A stretch of 64,000 nt of DNA from Sedimentibacter sp. (GTDB lineage Bacteria; Bacillota; Clostridia; Tissierellales; Sedimentibacteraceae). The notes beneath the pieces are model-generated. The model ran no database searches. It was not told the DNA's origin and saw nothing but the letters and a program-made list of their open reading frames with translations. Shown here piece after piece: positions 8,732-17,949 of the stretch. Positions within the stretch are counted from its first letter, which is position 1. Each line of letters opens with the position of its first letter. The stretch covers positions 186,001 to 250,000 of the forward strand of contig JAHDLA010000004.1 in NCBI GenBank assembly GCA_018436705.1, written 5' to 3'. Made by a program: the position numbers and the translations under genes.

Positions 8732-9196
8732 ATGTTTAATAAAATGAGAAGAAAAGACAAGCAAATGTCAGCTGAAGAAAGTATAGAAATATTAAAAAAG
8801 GGCGAAGTAGGAATACTATCTACTATATGTGAAAATGGATATCCATATGGAGTGCCTTTAAACTACGTTTATTTTAACAACAGCATTTATTTTCACTGTG
8901 CAAAGGACGGACAAAAGCTTAGTAACATAAAAAACAGCAGCAAAGTTTCATTTTGCGTATATAATGATGTTGAATTACTGCCTGAAAAATTTGATACTAA
9001 TTACAAAAGTGTAATTTTGTTCGGAAAAGCCTCTGAAGCCTGCGAAGAAGAAAAATATAATGCGCTTGTGGAATTAATTAAAAAATATTCTGGTGGCTAT
9101 CTTGATAAGGGACTGGAGTACATAGATAAAGCAAAAAACGCAGCAAAAGTTTATAAAATAAGCATAGATCATATTACAGGAAAAACGCAGAAATAA
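8732..9196 (+). CDS. Pyridoxamine 5'-phosphate oxidase-family flavin protein (NimA-like)
   Basis: 154 aa split-barrel FMN-binding protein. GEVGILSTICENGYPYGVPL near the N-terminus and YFHCAKDGQKLSNI are characteristic of the Nim/PNPOx-like group, whose members reduce small nitro compounds or act as general flavin/heme-linked reductases in anaerobes. SD AGGAGG. It follows the acetyltransferases and transporter remnant, a neighbourhood that fits small-molecule detoxification (inference). Nitroimidazole resistance is not demonstrated by sequence alone. Confidence 0.82.
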   Translation: MFNKMRRKDKQMSAEESIEILKKGEVGILSTICENGYPYGVPLNYVYFNNSIYFHCAKDGQKLSNIKNSSKVSFCVYNDVELLPEKFDTNYKSVILFGKASEACEEEKYNALVELIKKYSGGYLDKGLEYIDKAKNAAKVYKISIDHITGKTQK

Positions 9197-9220
9197 TATA
9201 TATTAATCTTGAATATCCTG

Positions 9221-9247
9221 TTGCGGCGCTCACATATGTGGTATAAT
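9221..9247 (+). promoter_or_regulatory. Probable extended -10 promoter of the sensor kinase operon
   Basis: TGGTATAAT at 9239-9247 is an extended -10 (TGn-TATAAT). A weak -35 (TTGCGG, 9221-9226) lies at short 15-nt spacing. A 10-bp palindrome, CACATATGTG (9231-9240), overlaps the element and could be an operator. Confidence 0.5.
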
Positions 9248-9298
9248 TTTTAATAATGGTAATAAGTAAATAATAATTTTTAAGTTTCCGAGGATATC

Positions 9299-11284
9299 AT
9301 GCACAATTCAAAAAAACAATGGATTTTTTTAATGATATTGATTTCTTTTTCTGTAATTACTTTTGCAGCTAATCAATTTATTAAAACTATTTATGACTTA
9401 AATATTTATGAATATATTAAATACTCGCAGGACTTTTCAACAGAGGAAACTGAGTATCTGGATGAAAATGGTGCATTGTATTATTGTACTGACAATAATG
9501 CACCTCCCTTTTCGTTCCAAGACAAATATACCGGTAGGTATAAAGGATTCATACTGGACTATGTATCAGCATTATCTATAGAGTTAAATACTCAGATCGA
9601 ATTTGTTCCTAAAATTTGGGAAGAAGCAGTTCAAAGTGTTATGTCCGGCGAATCCGATATGATAGAATTATTTAAAAGCAAAGAAAGGGAAGAATATCTG
9701 TCATTTACAAAAAGTATATACAAGCTCAGAGCAATAGTTATAACCAGAAGTGACAACAATGAAATCACAAATATATCAGATATAAACGGACGCAAAGTCG
9801 CAATAGAAGCAGGTGATTATGCGGTCGGTTATACAGAAAAAAATATACCGGATGCTGAAATTATCACTACTGTTGATTATCTTGAAGCCATTAATAAACT
9901 TCTTAGCGGAGAAGTTGATGCAATAATCGGTGATGAACCCATAATTATATATTTTATGGGTGATTTAAGCATAGAAGATAGAATTAGTATATTGAGCGAA
10001 CCTCTCTATGAGTTAGACATATGCATAGGGGTAACCAAGTCAAAGCCTGAACTGGTGAATATTCTTAATAAAGCCATACTTGATTTAAAAAAGAGTGATT
10101 TCGCCCCTAAAATTCAGCAAAAATGGTTTGGCCTTTCAACACCGGTGCATAAAGACAGATTAAATGCTCAGGTTATGTTTCTACTGATAATAGTATTGTT
10201 ATTTCTTGCAGCAATAGCGGGATGGATTTCTATATGGACATATTTTTTAAAAAAACAGGTTAAAAAAAGAACAATTGAGCTTACAAAAAGTAAAAATGAC
10301 CTTCAATTGACTTTTGATGCATTATCCGATTTTTTAATTGTATTGGATAAAGACGGACGCATTGAAAACATAAATAAATCATTTACTGATATGCTTCATA
10401 AAAGTAAATATGATCTTATAGGAAGCAGCTACAATAATATTCCGCTTCTTGATACAATTAATATAAAACTGATTAATAAAGTAAGTGAAACAGTGTTTAA
10501 CGGAAGACACTATAATTACTATATTACTGTTCTTGAATCTAAAAAGAACAGACTTCTTATCTCGATTGAAGATAATACAAATGAAATATTAAGCAGAACA
10601 CAACTGCTGCAGCAAAATAAAATGATAGCTATCGGCCAACTTGCATCAGGTTTAGCTCATGAAATTAGAAATCCTTTAGGAATAATTAGAAACTATTCAT
10701 ATGTACTTAAAAGCAGGATGCCTTATAGAGATGAATTGATGGATAAGGCTTTAACAAGCATTGAATCCGCAGTTCTTCGCGCAAGTAAGATGGTTGAAAA
10801 CCTCCTTAATTTTTCAAGAAAAAACGATGATATTAAGTGTATACCACTAAAGAAAACAATTAATGATATTATTTCATTGGAAAAAGAATCCATAACAGCT
10901 AAAAATGTTCACATCACTGTTATATGTGATGACAGTATAGAATTTTACACAAGGCTGGAATCTCTTACGCATATAATATTAAACCTTTTGTCAAATGGAA
11001 TTGATGCCGTATCTTATGGAGGAACTATAACAATCAGCTGCAGTACATGCAAAAATTATTTATATATAATTTTTAAAGATGACGGGCAAGGAATTGAAAA
11101 GCATAATTTAGAACACATATTCAACCCGTTTTTTACTACAAAAAATGTTGGTAATGGAACAGGATTAGGTTTGTTCATAGTCTACAATGAACTTTCAAAA
11201 ATAAACGGAGAAATAAATGTTGAAAGCAGAGCCGGCGAAGGAACAGAGTTTAAATTAAAATTTAAATTAGAGGAAAAAAAATAA
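9299..11284 (+). CDS. Sensor histidine kinase with extracellular solute-binding domain and PAS domain
   Basis: 661 aa, membrane-bound. An N-terminal TM segment (~8-26) is followed by a bacterial family-3 solute-binding domain outside the cell (~50-285; NNAPPFSFQDKYTGRYKGF, a typical amino-acid-binding start). Then come a second TM (~292-315), a PAS domain (~335-430), HisKA with ASGLAHEIRNPLGI (phospho-accepting His ~454) and a HATPase_c domain (N box NLLSNGIDAV, G boxes DDGQGI and GNGTGLGL). It should sense an extracellular amino-acid-like ligand directly and phosphorylate the adjacent response regulator, which begins 2 nt downstream. Related architecture occurs in BvgS-like and Clostridial kinases. 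The ligand is unknown. The sigma-54 promoter before the NhaC gene gives a plausible target. Confidence 0.92.
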   Translation: MHNSKKQWIFLMILISFSVITFAANQFIKTIYDLNIYEYIKYSQDFSTEETEYLDENGALYYCTDNNAPPFSFQDKYTGRYKGFILDYVSALSIELNTQIEFVPKIWEEAVQSVMSGESDMIELFKSKEREEYLSFTKSIYKLRAIVITRSDNNEITNISDINGRKVAIEAGDYAVGYTEKNIPDAEIITTVDYLEAINKLLSGEVDAIIGDEPIIIYFMGDLSIEDRISILSEPLYELDICIGVTKSKPELVNILNKAILDLKKSDFAPKIQQKWFGLSTPVHKDRLNAQVMFLLIIVLLFLAAIAGWISIWTYFLKKQVKKRTIELTKSKNDLQLTFDALSDFLIVLDKDGRIENINKSFTDMLHKSKYDLIGSSYNNIPLLDTINIKLINKVSETVFNGRHYNYYITVLESKKNRLLISIEDNTNEILSRTQLLQQNKMIAIGQLASGLAHEIRNPLGIIRNYSYVLKSRMPYRDELMDKALTSIESAVLRASKMVENLLNFSRKNDDIKCIPLKKTINDIISLEKESITAKNVHITVICDDSIEFYTRLESLTHIILNLLSNGIDAVSYGGTITISCSTCKNYLYIIFKDDGQGIEKHNLEHIFNPFFTTKNVGNGTGLGLFIVYNELSKINGEINVESRAGEGTEFKLKFKLEEKK

Positions 11285-11285
11285 A

Positions 11286-12626
11286 ATGGTTGATTTTAGA
11301 ATATTGGTTGTCGATGACGAAGAAGACTTCAGAGATGTTTATAAAATTATATTTGAAGATAAAGGATACGAAACATATGTAGCAATATCTGCTGAAGAAT
11401 GCTTATCAATAGTTAAGGAGCAAAACTTTGATCTGATTATTACCGATTTGAAAATGCCAGGTATGGATGGAATTGAGCTTTTAAAATATTTAAAAGAAAG
11501 CAATATATCATCAGAGGTAATAATAGTAACAGGCTTTGGTACGATTGATTCTGCCGTAAACGCTATGAAACTTGGAGCATTCAGCTATTTCATAAAAGGA
11601 AGTGACCCCGAAGTAATACTCAAAGAAATAGAAAAGCTCGTAAAAATTAAAACTCTGGAAAACAGCAATAGGGCAATACGCGCAAAGCTAAACAATTTTG
11701 ATTATCTGATTGATTCCAATAATGCTAAATTTAAGAACATGCTTAAAATAGCAGAGAAAGCTGCTGCAAGCAATTCCAATATTCTTATACTTGGAGAGTC
11801 CGGAACTGGAAAAGAAGTTATCGCTAAGTATATACATCAGATGAGCGGAAGAAAGAATGAAAATTTTATTGCTGTAAACTGTCAAGTTTTTTCAGAAGGT
11901 GTTTTAGAATCAGAATTATTTGGACATGAAAAAGGCGCCTTCACAGGAGCAATAGAAAAACGTGTGGGAAGATTTGAGGAAGCCGATAACGGTACTCTTT
12001 TCCTGGATGAAATAGGAGAACTTTCGCTGAATACACAAGTAAAGCTTTTAAGAGTATTAGAAAGCAGGACATTTGAACGAATAGGAAGCAACAAAAGTAT
12101 TTATGCAGATATTCGCCTCGTAAGTGCGACAAATAAAAAGCTATCCGAAGAAATCAAGGACGGTAAATTTCGTGAAGATTTATTTTACCGTATAAATACT
12201 ATTACCATAGAGGTGCCTCCTCTTAGAGAAAGAAAAGAGGATATACCTGAATTAATTCGTTTTTTTCTTAATCAAGCACAAAAAGAAATGAAAAAGAAAA
12301 TAAGTAGAATAGAAGATGGTTTAATAGAATCATTAATTATTTACGATTTTCCCGGAAACATAAGAGAATTGAAAAACATTATTGAAAGACTTGTTGTATT
12401 AAGCGAAAATGGTACTATCAGAAAAGCTGACCTTCCTGATTTAAGAATTTTTCGAGATGAAAACCTCGAAGTAAAGACGCTGAAAGATGTAAGACAAATT
12501 GCAGAAACTAAGTATATTAAGTACATTCTTGAAAAGTGCAACGGTAACATAACTAAGGCAGCAGAAATGATGGACATAAGCAGAAGACAACTCTTTAATA
12601 AAATTGCAGAATACGGCCTAAAATAA
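11286..12626 (+). CDS. NtrC-family sigma-54-dependent response regulator
   Basis: 446 aa: receiver domain (1-120; VDDEEDF acidic pocket, phospho-Asp about residue 54 in TDLKMPG, conserved Thr at IVTGFG), AAA+ activation domain (~140-375; Walker A GESGTGKEV ~169-177, GAFTGA sigma-54 contact loop ~217-222, Walker B LFLDEIGEL) and a Fis-type HTH at the C-terminus (GNITKAAEMMDISRRQLFNK). All residues needed to activate sigma-54 polymerase are visible. It is paired with the upstream kinase (1-nt gap). The nearest sigma-54 promoter lies 150 nt downstream, ahead of the NhaC gene, so that gene is the best candidate target (inference). Confidence 0.95.
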   Translation: MVDFRILVVDDEEDFRDVYKIIFEDKGYETYVAISAEECLSIVKEQNFDLIITDLKMPGMDGIELLKYLKESNISSEVIIVTGFGTIDSAVNAMKLGAFSYFIKGSDPEVILKEIEKLVKIKTLENSNRAIRAKLNNFDYLIDSNNAKFKNMLKIAEKAAASNSNILILGESGTGKEVIAKYIHQMSGRKNENFIAVNCQVFSEGVLESELFGHEKGAFTGAIEKRVGRFEEADNGTLFLDEIGELSLNTQVKLLRVLESRTFERIGSNKSIYADIRLVSATNKKLSEEIKDGKFREDLFYRINTITIEVPPLRERKEDIPELIRFFLNQAQKEMKKKISRIEDGLIESLIIYDFPGNIRELKNIIERLVVLSENGTIRKADLPDLRIFRDENLEVKTLKDVRQIAETKYIKYILEKCNGNITKAAEMMDISRRQLFNKIAEYGLK

Positions 12627-12673
12627 TAAAGCAGGCAAAAAATTTCACTCGCATGGAAAAAAATTGCCCAAAT

Positions 12674-12718
12674 AAATAACTTGAAATATTTTTTTTAATA
12701 TTTCAAGTTATTTTAATT
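12674..12718 (+). terminator. Terminator of the two-component operon
   Basis: A perfect 17-bp inverted repeat pairs 12674-12690 with 12697-12713 across a T6 loop. It is AT-rich and runs into TTTTAATTTT. It isolates the regulator genes from the sigma-54 promoter downstream. Confidence 0.75.
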
Positions 12719-12776
12719 TTATGAAAGCGTTGCTACAAGTTGGGTATACGTTAACTTCACGAATTTTGTCTAAAAC

Positions 12777-12792
12777 TGGCATGGTAATTGCT
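12777..12792 (+). promoter_or_regulatory. Sigma-54 (-24/-12) promoter of the NhaC gene
   Basis: TGGCATGGTAATTGCT matches the TGGCAC-N5-TTGCW consensus at all but one base, with the invariant GG and GC at correct spacing. It lies 47 nt upstream of the NhaC start and immediately downstream of the gene for a sigma-54 activator. No clear upstream activator repeat was found between 12719 and 12776. Confidence 0.88.
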
Positions 12793-12838
12793 GAATGTTA
12801 TATGTGAATTAATTTATTAAATACTTGGAGGTATATTA

Positions 12839-14266
12839 ATGAAACAGGAAAAGGTTGTAAGAAAACCTTACTTATGGGAAGCTTTGCTTTCTTTTGGATT
12901 TTTAATCGCTGTAATGGGAATAGGTATAGCAAAATACGAAGCTAATCCCCACATTCCAATGTTAATAGGAACTTTGTTTTCTGTATTAATAGCATTCAGA
13001 TTGGGCTATTCATGGAATGAAATTGAAAAGTCAATGTTTGACGGTATTTATAAAGCTCTGCAAGCAATAATTATACTGGCCATCATAGGTGTTCTTATAG
13101 GTACGTGGTTATTAGCAGGTGTTGTTCCAAGCATGATTTATTACGGACTTGCCATTTTAAAACCGAGCATTTTCTTGGTTGCCACTGTTATTATATGTTC
13201 AATTACATCACTGGCAACAGGTACAAGCTGGGGTACAGCCGGAACTATAGGAATAGCACTTATGGGAATATCAAAGGGATTGGGAATACCGGCTCCCGTA
13301 GCTGCCGGAGCAATAATTTCCGGAGCATATTTCGGCGACAAAATGTCACCACTGTCAGATACTACAAACCTTGCCCCTGCAGTTTCGGGAACTGACGTAT
13401 TTACTCACGTAAAAGCAATGCTTCCCACAACTGTAACAGCATATGTAATTGCTCTTGTAACATTTTTAATTTTAGGATTTCAATATTCTGGTACATCTTC
13501 AGATGTTACGTCCATAACAGCAATACGTGACGGTTTGTCATCTAGTTTTAATATTTCACCTCTGCTTTTGCTTCCTCCTCTTGCGGTTATCCTTGCAATG
13601 GCATTTAAACTGCCGGCAATTCCGGGCATAGTAATCGGTATTATTATAGGAGGAATTGAAGGGGTTATATTCCAAGGAGCAGACTTCGGTGCTATTTTAA
13701 CTGCAGCATACGATGGGTTTACTTCAGAAACAGGTGTTGAAATAATTGATGAACTTCTTACTGCTGGAGGTTTAAGCGGAATGATGTATTCTATTTCCCT
13801 TACCATAATAGCAATGATGTTCGGCGGAATAATGGAAAAAACCAGCCAGTTGGAAGTTATCGTTAATAAAATATTAGAAAAGGTTAAATCAACAGGCGGA
13901 TTAATTGCAACAACTGTATTAACCTGCATAGGTTCCAATGCAACTATGCCTGAGCAATATATTTCAGTAGTTTTACCGGGTAGAATGTACCATCAGGCTT
14001 ATATGCAAAAAGGACTTCATCCTAAAATGCTTTCGAGTACACTGGAAGGCGGCGGAACTGTCACTTCATCACTCATACCATGGAATACATGCGCTGCATT
14101 TCTGTACAGTGTATTAGGAGTTTCTGCAGTAGAATATGCTCCTTATGCAGTATTTAATTATATGATGCCAATCGTCGTTATTATATTTGGATTTTTAGGC
14201 GTATTTGTATACAAATTAGCAGATGATCCAGACACAGTTATAGGCGAAGTAAGCGTAGAAGAATAA
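12839..14266 (+). CDS. NhaC-family Na+/H+ antiporter
   Basis: 475 aa polytopic membrane protein (about 11 hydrophobic segments) of the NhaC ion transporter family. Recognisable stretches are TGTSWGTAGTIGIALMGI, GAYFGDKMSPLSDTTNLA and the C-terminal NTCAAFLYSVLG. Family members exchange Na+ for H+, and some paralogues import amino acids or exchange malate and lactate. The link to a kinase with an amino-acid-type binding domain and a sigma-54 promoter suggests a nutrient-regulated carrier rather than a housekeeping antiporter (inference). SD TTGGAGG. A terminator follows. Confidence 0.92.
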   Translation: MKQEKVVRKPYLWEALLSFGFLIAVMGIGIAKYEANPHIPMLIGTLFSVLIAFRLGYSWNEIEKSMFDGIYKALQAIIILAIIGVLIGTWLLAGVVPSMIYYGLAILKPSIFLVATVIICSITSLATGTSWGTAGTIGIALMGISKGLGIPAPVAAGAIISGAYFGDKMSPLSDTTNLAPAVSGTDVFTHVKAMLPTTVTAYVIALVTFLILGFQYSGTSSDVTSITAIRDGLSSSFNISPLLLLPPLAVILAMAFKLPAIPGIVIGIIIGGIEGVIFQGADFGAILTAAYDGFTSETGVEIIDELLTAGGLSGMMYSISLTIIAMMFGGIMEKTSQLEVIVNKILEKVKSTGGLIATTVLTCIGSNATMPEQYISVVLPGRMYHQAYMQKGLHPKMLSSTLEGGGTVTSSLIPWNTCAAFLYSVLGVSAVEYAPYAVFNYMMPIVVIIFGFLGVFVYKLADDPDTVIGEVSVEE

Positions 14267-14284
14267 CCTATTAATAATAAGAAT

Positions 14285-14329
14285 AATATCACAAATTATG
14301 GAAATACTGTAATTTGTGATATTTTTTTA
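14285..14329 (+). terminator. Intrinsic terminator after the NhaC gene
   Basis: A perfect 14-bp stem (AATATCACAAATTA with its complement at 14310-14323) is followed by a T-run. The SD of the next gene follows directly. Confidence 0.85.
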
Positions 14330-14341
14330 TTTGGAGGTAGT

Positions 14342-15262
14342 ATGATAGTAGGAATTCCCAAGGGGTTGTTATATTACAAATATAATCCTTTTTTATTTAC
14401 ATTCTTCACTGAACTGGGAGCAAATGTAGTAGTTTCAGAAGACACCAACAAGCATATTTTAGATTTGGGAGTAAAACACTGTGTAGACGAGGCATGTCTT
14501 CCCATTAAAATATTTCATGGACACGTAGCGTCAATTAAAAACAAATGTGAATTAATGGTTATACCAAGAGTAATGCAGCTTGAAAAAAACGAATATATAT
14601 GTCCTAAGTTCTGCGGTCTTCCGGAGATGGTACTCAATAGTATTGCTGGTATGCCTCCGGCGATAACAGAACCAATTTATGCTTTTTCAAAAAATTCTTT
14701 GTATAAATGGGCAAAAACCGCCGGCAAGTATGTAACTTCAGATATTTTCAAAATAAGGCATGCTTTTAAATATGCGTATGAAGTTCAAAGTAAACACAGA
14801 ACGGGAATAAACAACAATGAACATGATATTAAAATAGCACTTGTAGGCCATCCTTACAATGTTTATGATAATTTCAGCAACATGAATTTGACAGCTAAAC
14901 TTGACAAGCTTGGGATTTCCGTAGAAACCATGGAATTTACTAATGACTTTTTGATAAATATGGAAATCAATAATTTATATAAAAGACCTTTTTGGACCTA
15001 CGCAAGGGAAAACTATGGCTTTGCCTTAAATGCAGTCAAAGAAAAAAGGTTTGACGGGATAATATATATATCGTCTTTTAATTGCGGAACAGATTCTATA
15101 ATTATAGAACTCATAAAGGATAAAATAGGGAACTTTCCTCTGCTGATATTAAAGGTTGACGAGCACACAGGCGAAGCAGGCATTGATACAAGAATAGAAG
15201 CATTCAGCGATATGCTCGAAAGGAGAACCCAACATGAAAGCAACATTCCCACAAATGGGTAA
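14342..15262 (+). CDS. Acyl-CoA dehydratase activase-related protein (DUF2229-type)
   Basis: 306 aa. The start IVGIPKGLLYYKYNPF with FFTELGANVVVSEDTNKHI, followed by CVDEACLPIKIFHGHV and KFCGLPE, is characteristic of the DUF2229 region of the very large CoA-dehydratase activase proteins related to 2-hydroxyglutaryl-CoA dehydratase components. Conserved Cys residues could bind an Fe-S cluster. The C-terminus (DEHTGEAGIDTRIEAFSDML) resembles that of the next protein, as expected for paralogous HgdB-like folds. SD TTGGAGG. It overlaps the next gene by 29 nt, implying translational coupling. The biochemical role of the family is not established. Confidence 0.82.
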   Translation: MIVGIPKGLLYYKYNPFLFTFFTELGANVVVSEDTNKHILDLGVKHCVDEACLPIKIFHGHVASIKNKCELMVIPRVMQLEKNEYICPKFCGLPEMVLNSIAGMPPAITEPIYAFSKNSLYKWAKTAGKYVTSDIFKIRHAFKYAYEVQSKHRTGINNNEHDIKIALVGHPYNVYDNFSNMNLTAKLDKLGISVETMEFTNDFLINMEINNLYKRPFWTYARENYGFALNAVKEKRFDGIIYISSFNCGTDSIIIELIKDKIGNFPLLILKVDEHTGEAGIDTRIEAFSDMLERRTQHESNIPTNG

Positions 15263-16331
15263 TATATATATTGCAGCCAAGGCTCTGTTTGAAGGTTTAG
15301 GGATAGAATATGTTATTCCTCCAAAATGCAGCAAAACAGACTTGGATATAGGCTCACTTCATTCACCCGAAGAAATATGCCTGCCTTTTAAGCTAATGAT
15401 AGGGAATTATATCCATGCTATTGAAAAGGGAGCTGATACTATAATTTTGGCAGGAAGCTGCGGGCCATGCAGGTTCGGAGAATATTGTGAGCTCCAAATG
15501 AATTTATTGAAAAGTATGGGCTATAATATGAATTTTATTGTTATTGATTATCCAAAAGATATAGGAATGATGGAACTCCATAGAAGAATCCATAAAATAT
15601 CATCTGAAAGCAAAAAAAATACTATTCAAAAAATAAATGCCTTATTAAATGCATTAAAGGTATTAAATTTAATGGATGAAATTGAGGAAACAGCCCATAT
15701 GTATGCTGGATTTGAAAGAAACAAAGGAGAATGCAAAAACCTTCTTATAGAATGCAGAAAAGACACGTTGGAATGTGATAATGCTTACAGCATGATAAAA
15801 ATTATGAATCAATATAAGCAAAAATTAAATCACTTATCCGTCGATATAAATAAAAATCCTTTAAAAATAGCAATTATCGGAGAAATTTACACTATAATTG
15901 AACCTTATTCAAATTTTTATATAGAAGAAAAACTTATGGATTACGGAGTTTCCTCGAGCAGAAAGCTTACTCCAAGCTGGTGGGTTAAAAATGCTGCTCT
16001 TAGTCCTTTAAAAATAAACTCAGTAAAAATACGTAAAAACGCCAAAAAATATATACCTATAGGCATAGGCGGACATGCAGTTGAATGTATAGGTGAAGCC
16101 GTAACCGCCAGCAAAAATGGATTTGACGGGGCAATACAAATTTTACCTATGGGCTGCATGCCGGAAATTGTCAGCAAAGCAATTCTTCCAACAATTTCAA
16201 AGGATTTGGATTTTCCTGTAATGTCATTGATCGTAGATGACATGGACGGAGAAGCGGGTTATATAACAAGAATGGAGGCTTTTATAGATTTACTTGAAAG
16301 GAGAAGAAAAAATGCACTATCTGGGTGTTGA
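15234..16331 (+). CDS. CoA protein activase / 2-hydroxyacyl-CoA dehydratase-like protein
   Basis: 365 aa. ATFPQMGNIYIAAKALFEGL begins the protein; HSPEEICLPFKLMIGN and AGSCGPCRFGEYCELQ carry conserved Cys residues, and GGHAVECIGEA and MGCMPEIVSKAILP follow. This is the HgdB-like portion of the activase superfamily that in many Firmicutes is fused to DUF2229 and ASKHA domains. The ATG 15234 is preceded by AAAGGAG, and the gene overlaps the next by 20 nt. It probably forms a complex with its two neighbours (inference); substrate unknown. Confidence 0.82.
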   Translation: MKATFPQMGNIYIAAKALFEGLGIEYVIPPKCSKTDLDIGSLHSPEEICLPFKLMIGNYIHAIEKGADTIILAGSCGPCRFGEYCELQMNLLKSMGYNMNFIVIDYPKDIGMMELHRRIHKISSESKKNTIQKINALLNALKVLNLMDEIEETAHMYAGFERNKGECKNLLIECRKDTLECDNAYSMIKIMNQYKQKLNHLSVDINKNPLKIAIIGEIYTIIEPYSNFYIEEKLMDYGVSSSRKLTPSWWVKNAALSPLKINSVKIRKNAKKYIPIGIGGHAVECIGEAVTASKNGFDGAIQILPMGCMPEIVSKAILPTISKDLDFPVMSLIVDDMDGEAGYITRMEAFIDLLERRRKNALSGC

Positions 16332-17289
16332 TGTCGGATCAGTAAGTACCGATCTCGTTATGATGGATGAGAACCTTAATGTAACAGAAAAAGTATACCT
16401 TAGAACAAAAGGCAACCCTATTAAAGCAATTCAGGATGGATTTAAAATATTAAAAAATAAATATCATAAAGATGATATAGCCGCAGCAGGAACAACAGGC
16501 AGTGGCAGAGCAATTGCAGCTTCCATAATAGGAGCCGATGCAGCTAAAAATGAAATTACAGCTCATGCAACTGCTGCCTTGGAAACCTATAAAGACGTAA
16601 GAACTATAATTGAAATAGGTGGACAGGATTCAAAAATAATACTTCTCAATAACGGTATTATTTCTGATTTTGCTATGAACACGGTATGCGCAGCAGGAAC
16701 AGGATCGTTCCTTGACCGGCAGGCCGAAAGACTTGATATAAATATAGAAGAATTCGGAGAATATGCTTTAAGAGCAACTTCCTCTGTCAGGATAGCGGGG
16801 AGATGCGCTGTATTTGCAGAGTCAGATATGATACATAAACAGCAGCTAGGTTACAATCAGCCGGAGATAATAAGAGGATTGTGCGATGCGCTTGTAAGAA
16901 ATTATTTGAATAACATAGCAAAAGGAAAAGCAATATTTCCAAAAGTTCTGTTTCAAGGCGGGGTAGCCGCTAACAGAGGAATGAAGGCATCATTCGAAAA
17001 TGCTTTAGGATTTGAGATTTTTGTTCCCGAACATTACAACATGATGGGAGCTATCGGTGCCGCCATCATGGCAAAGTTCGCCGCAGAAAAATCAGGCAAA
17101 ACAAATTTCAGAGGATTTGAGCTTGCAGATAAAAATATTTTTTCAAGAAGTATGGAATGTGAAGGATGTTCAAACAGTTGTGAAGTAGTGAAAATATTTG
17201 AAAATAATAACATAATAGGGTATTTTGGTGATAGATGCGGCAAATGGTGCAACAAGCTTCAGCATACTTCAAAAGATCTTCTTGCATAG
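16312..17289 (+). CDS. Acyl-CoA dehydratase activase (BadF/BadG/BcrA/BcrD ATPase family)
   Basis: 325 aa ASKHA-fold ATPase similar to HgdC. LGVDVGSVSTDLVMM is phosphate loop 1, EIGGQDSKII is phosphate loop 2, and the cysteines in NTVCAAGTGSFLD and GRCAVFAESD correspond to those bridging a [4Fe-4S] cluster between two subunits. Beyond the ASKHA core it has a C-terminal extension with CEGCSNSC and DRCGKWC, six extra cysteines that could hold another metal centre. ATP hydrolysis would drive low-potential electron transfer to a dehydratase-like partner, presumably the two genes just upstream. ATG 16312 is chosen because GAAAGGAG precedes it; the upstream TTG at 16294 overlaps that SD. Confidence 0.9.
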   Translation: MHYLGVDVGSVSTDLVMMDENLNVTEKVYLRTKGNPIKAIQDGFKILKNKYHKDDIAAAGTTGSGRAIAASIIGADAAKNEITAHATAALETYKDVRTIIEIGGQDSKIILLNNGIISDFAMNTVCAAGTGSFLDRQAERLDINIEEFGEYALRATSSVRIAGRCAVFAESDMIHKQQLGYNQPEIIRGLCDALVRNYLNNIAKGKAIFPKVLFQGGVAANRGMKASFENALGFEIFVPEHYNMMGAIGAAIMAKFAAEKSGKTNFRGFELADKNIFSRSMECEGCSNSCEVVKIFENNNIIGYFGDRCGKWCNKLQHTSKDLLA

Positions 17290-17300
17290 AACAAAATATA

Positions 17301-17330
17301 AAACCAGAGATCAATCTCTGGTTTTATTAT
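17301..17330. terminator. Bidirectional terminator
   Basis: A 10-bp stem AAACCAGAGA / TCTCTGGTTT with a TCAA loop, flanked by A/T tracts on both sides. It lies between convergent genes. Confidence 0.85.
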
Positions 17331-17331
17331 A

Positions 17332-17820
17332 TTAATTAACTTTAATTTTTCCGTCTTCAACAAGCTCGTTTGCTACCCATCTTGCAACTCTTCCCGTAAT
17401 CGTTATGCAGTGATTTTTTCTTTCAGGACTTTTAAAATTATCTCCCTGCCATTCTCTGGTTATAACTCTGCAACATAGTGATTTATATTCATCCTTTATA
17501 AAATCATGAAGTTTTTTTGCTTTTTCAAACATTTTATCCTGCATGGGTTCACCTTCAACTCTGCCATATACTATACCCAGTGCCATCTGACCGCCTGAAA
17601 CTGCTCCACAAAGACATTGTGCCTTTCCCAATCCAATAGGAAATCCGCTTGCAAGTTTAACAATATTTGCATCGTAAGGCATACCCAGTAGTTCATTTAT
17701 GGTTTGTAAAACCGCCTCACTGCAAAAATAAGTTCCGCTTCTAAAAAGCTGTTCCGCATCTTCCTGTACCTTGTCCAACAATTTTTCCTTTGTATAATCC
17801 GCAGTATTAACTAATGTCAT
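17332..17820 (-). CDS. C_GCAxxG_C_C family redox protein
   Basis: 162 aa small cytoplasmic protein with the family signature: Cys in FCSEAVLQ, then QCLCGAVSGGQMALG (the GCAxxG-type core, here C-G-A-V-S-G), and C-terminal Cys residues in SLCCRVIT and NHCITIT. Members (putative redox-active, Fe-S or thiol proteins) are widespread in anaerobes and often sit near oxidoreductases. Function unproven. The ATG at 17820 is preferred because GGAGG lies just upstream; the ATG 12 nt earlier overlaps that SD. Confidence 0.85.
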   Translation of the reverse strand: MTLVNTADYTKEKLLDKVQEDAEQLFRSGTYFCSEAVLQTINELLGMPYDANIVKLASGFPIGLGKAQCLCGAVSGGQMALGIVYGRVEGEPMQDKMFEKAKKLHDFIKDEYKSLCCRVITREWQGDNFKSPERKNHCITITGRVARWVANELVEDGKIKVN

Positions 17821-17949
17821 TTTAACCTCCATATAATTACTATAACCTCATTATAATTATATCCTGTTGCAATTAAAATTGCCAATAAATTACTTTCATG
17901 TTCAGAGCACAGATTATAATTTTAATTGATAAATATATTACGTTTTTTA

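Noticed and set aside
13480..13938. 152-codon minus-strand frame inside the NhaC gene
   Set aside because: Antisense shadow of a clearly coding membrane protein, no SD and no family resemblance.
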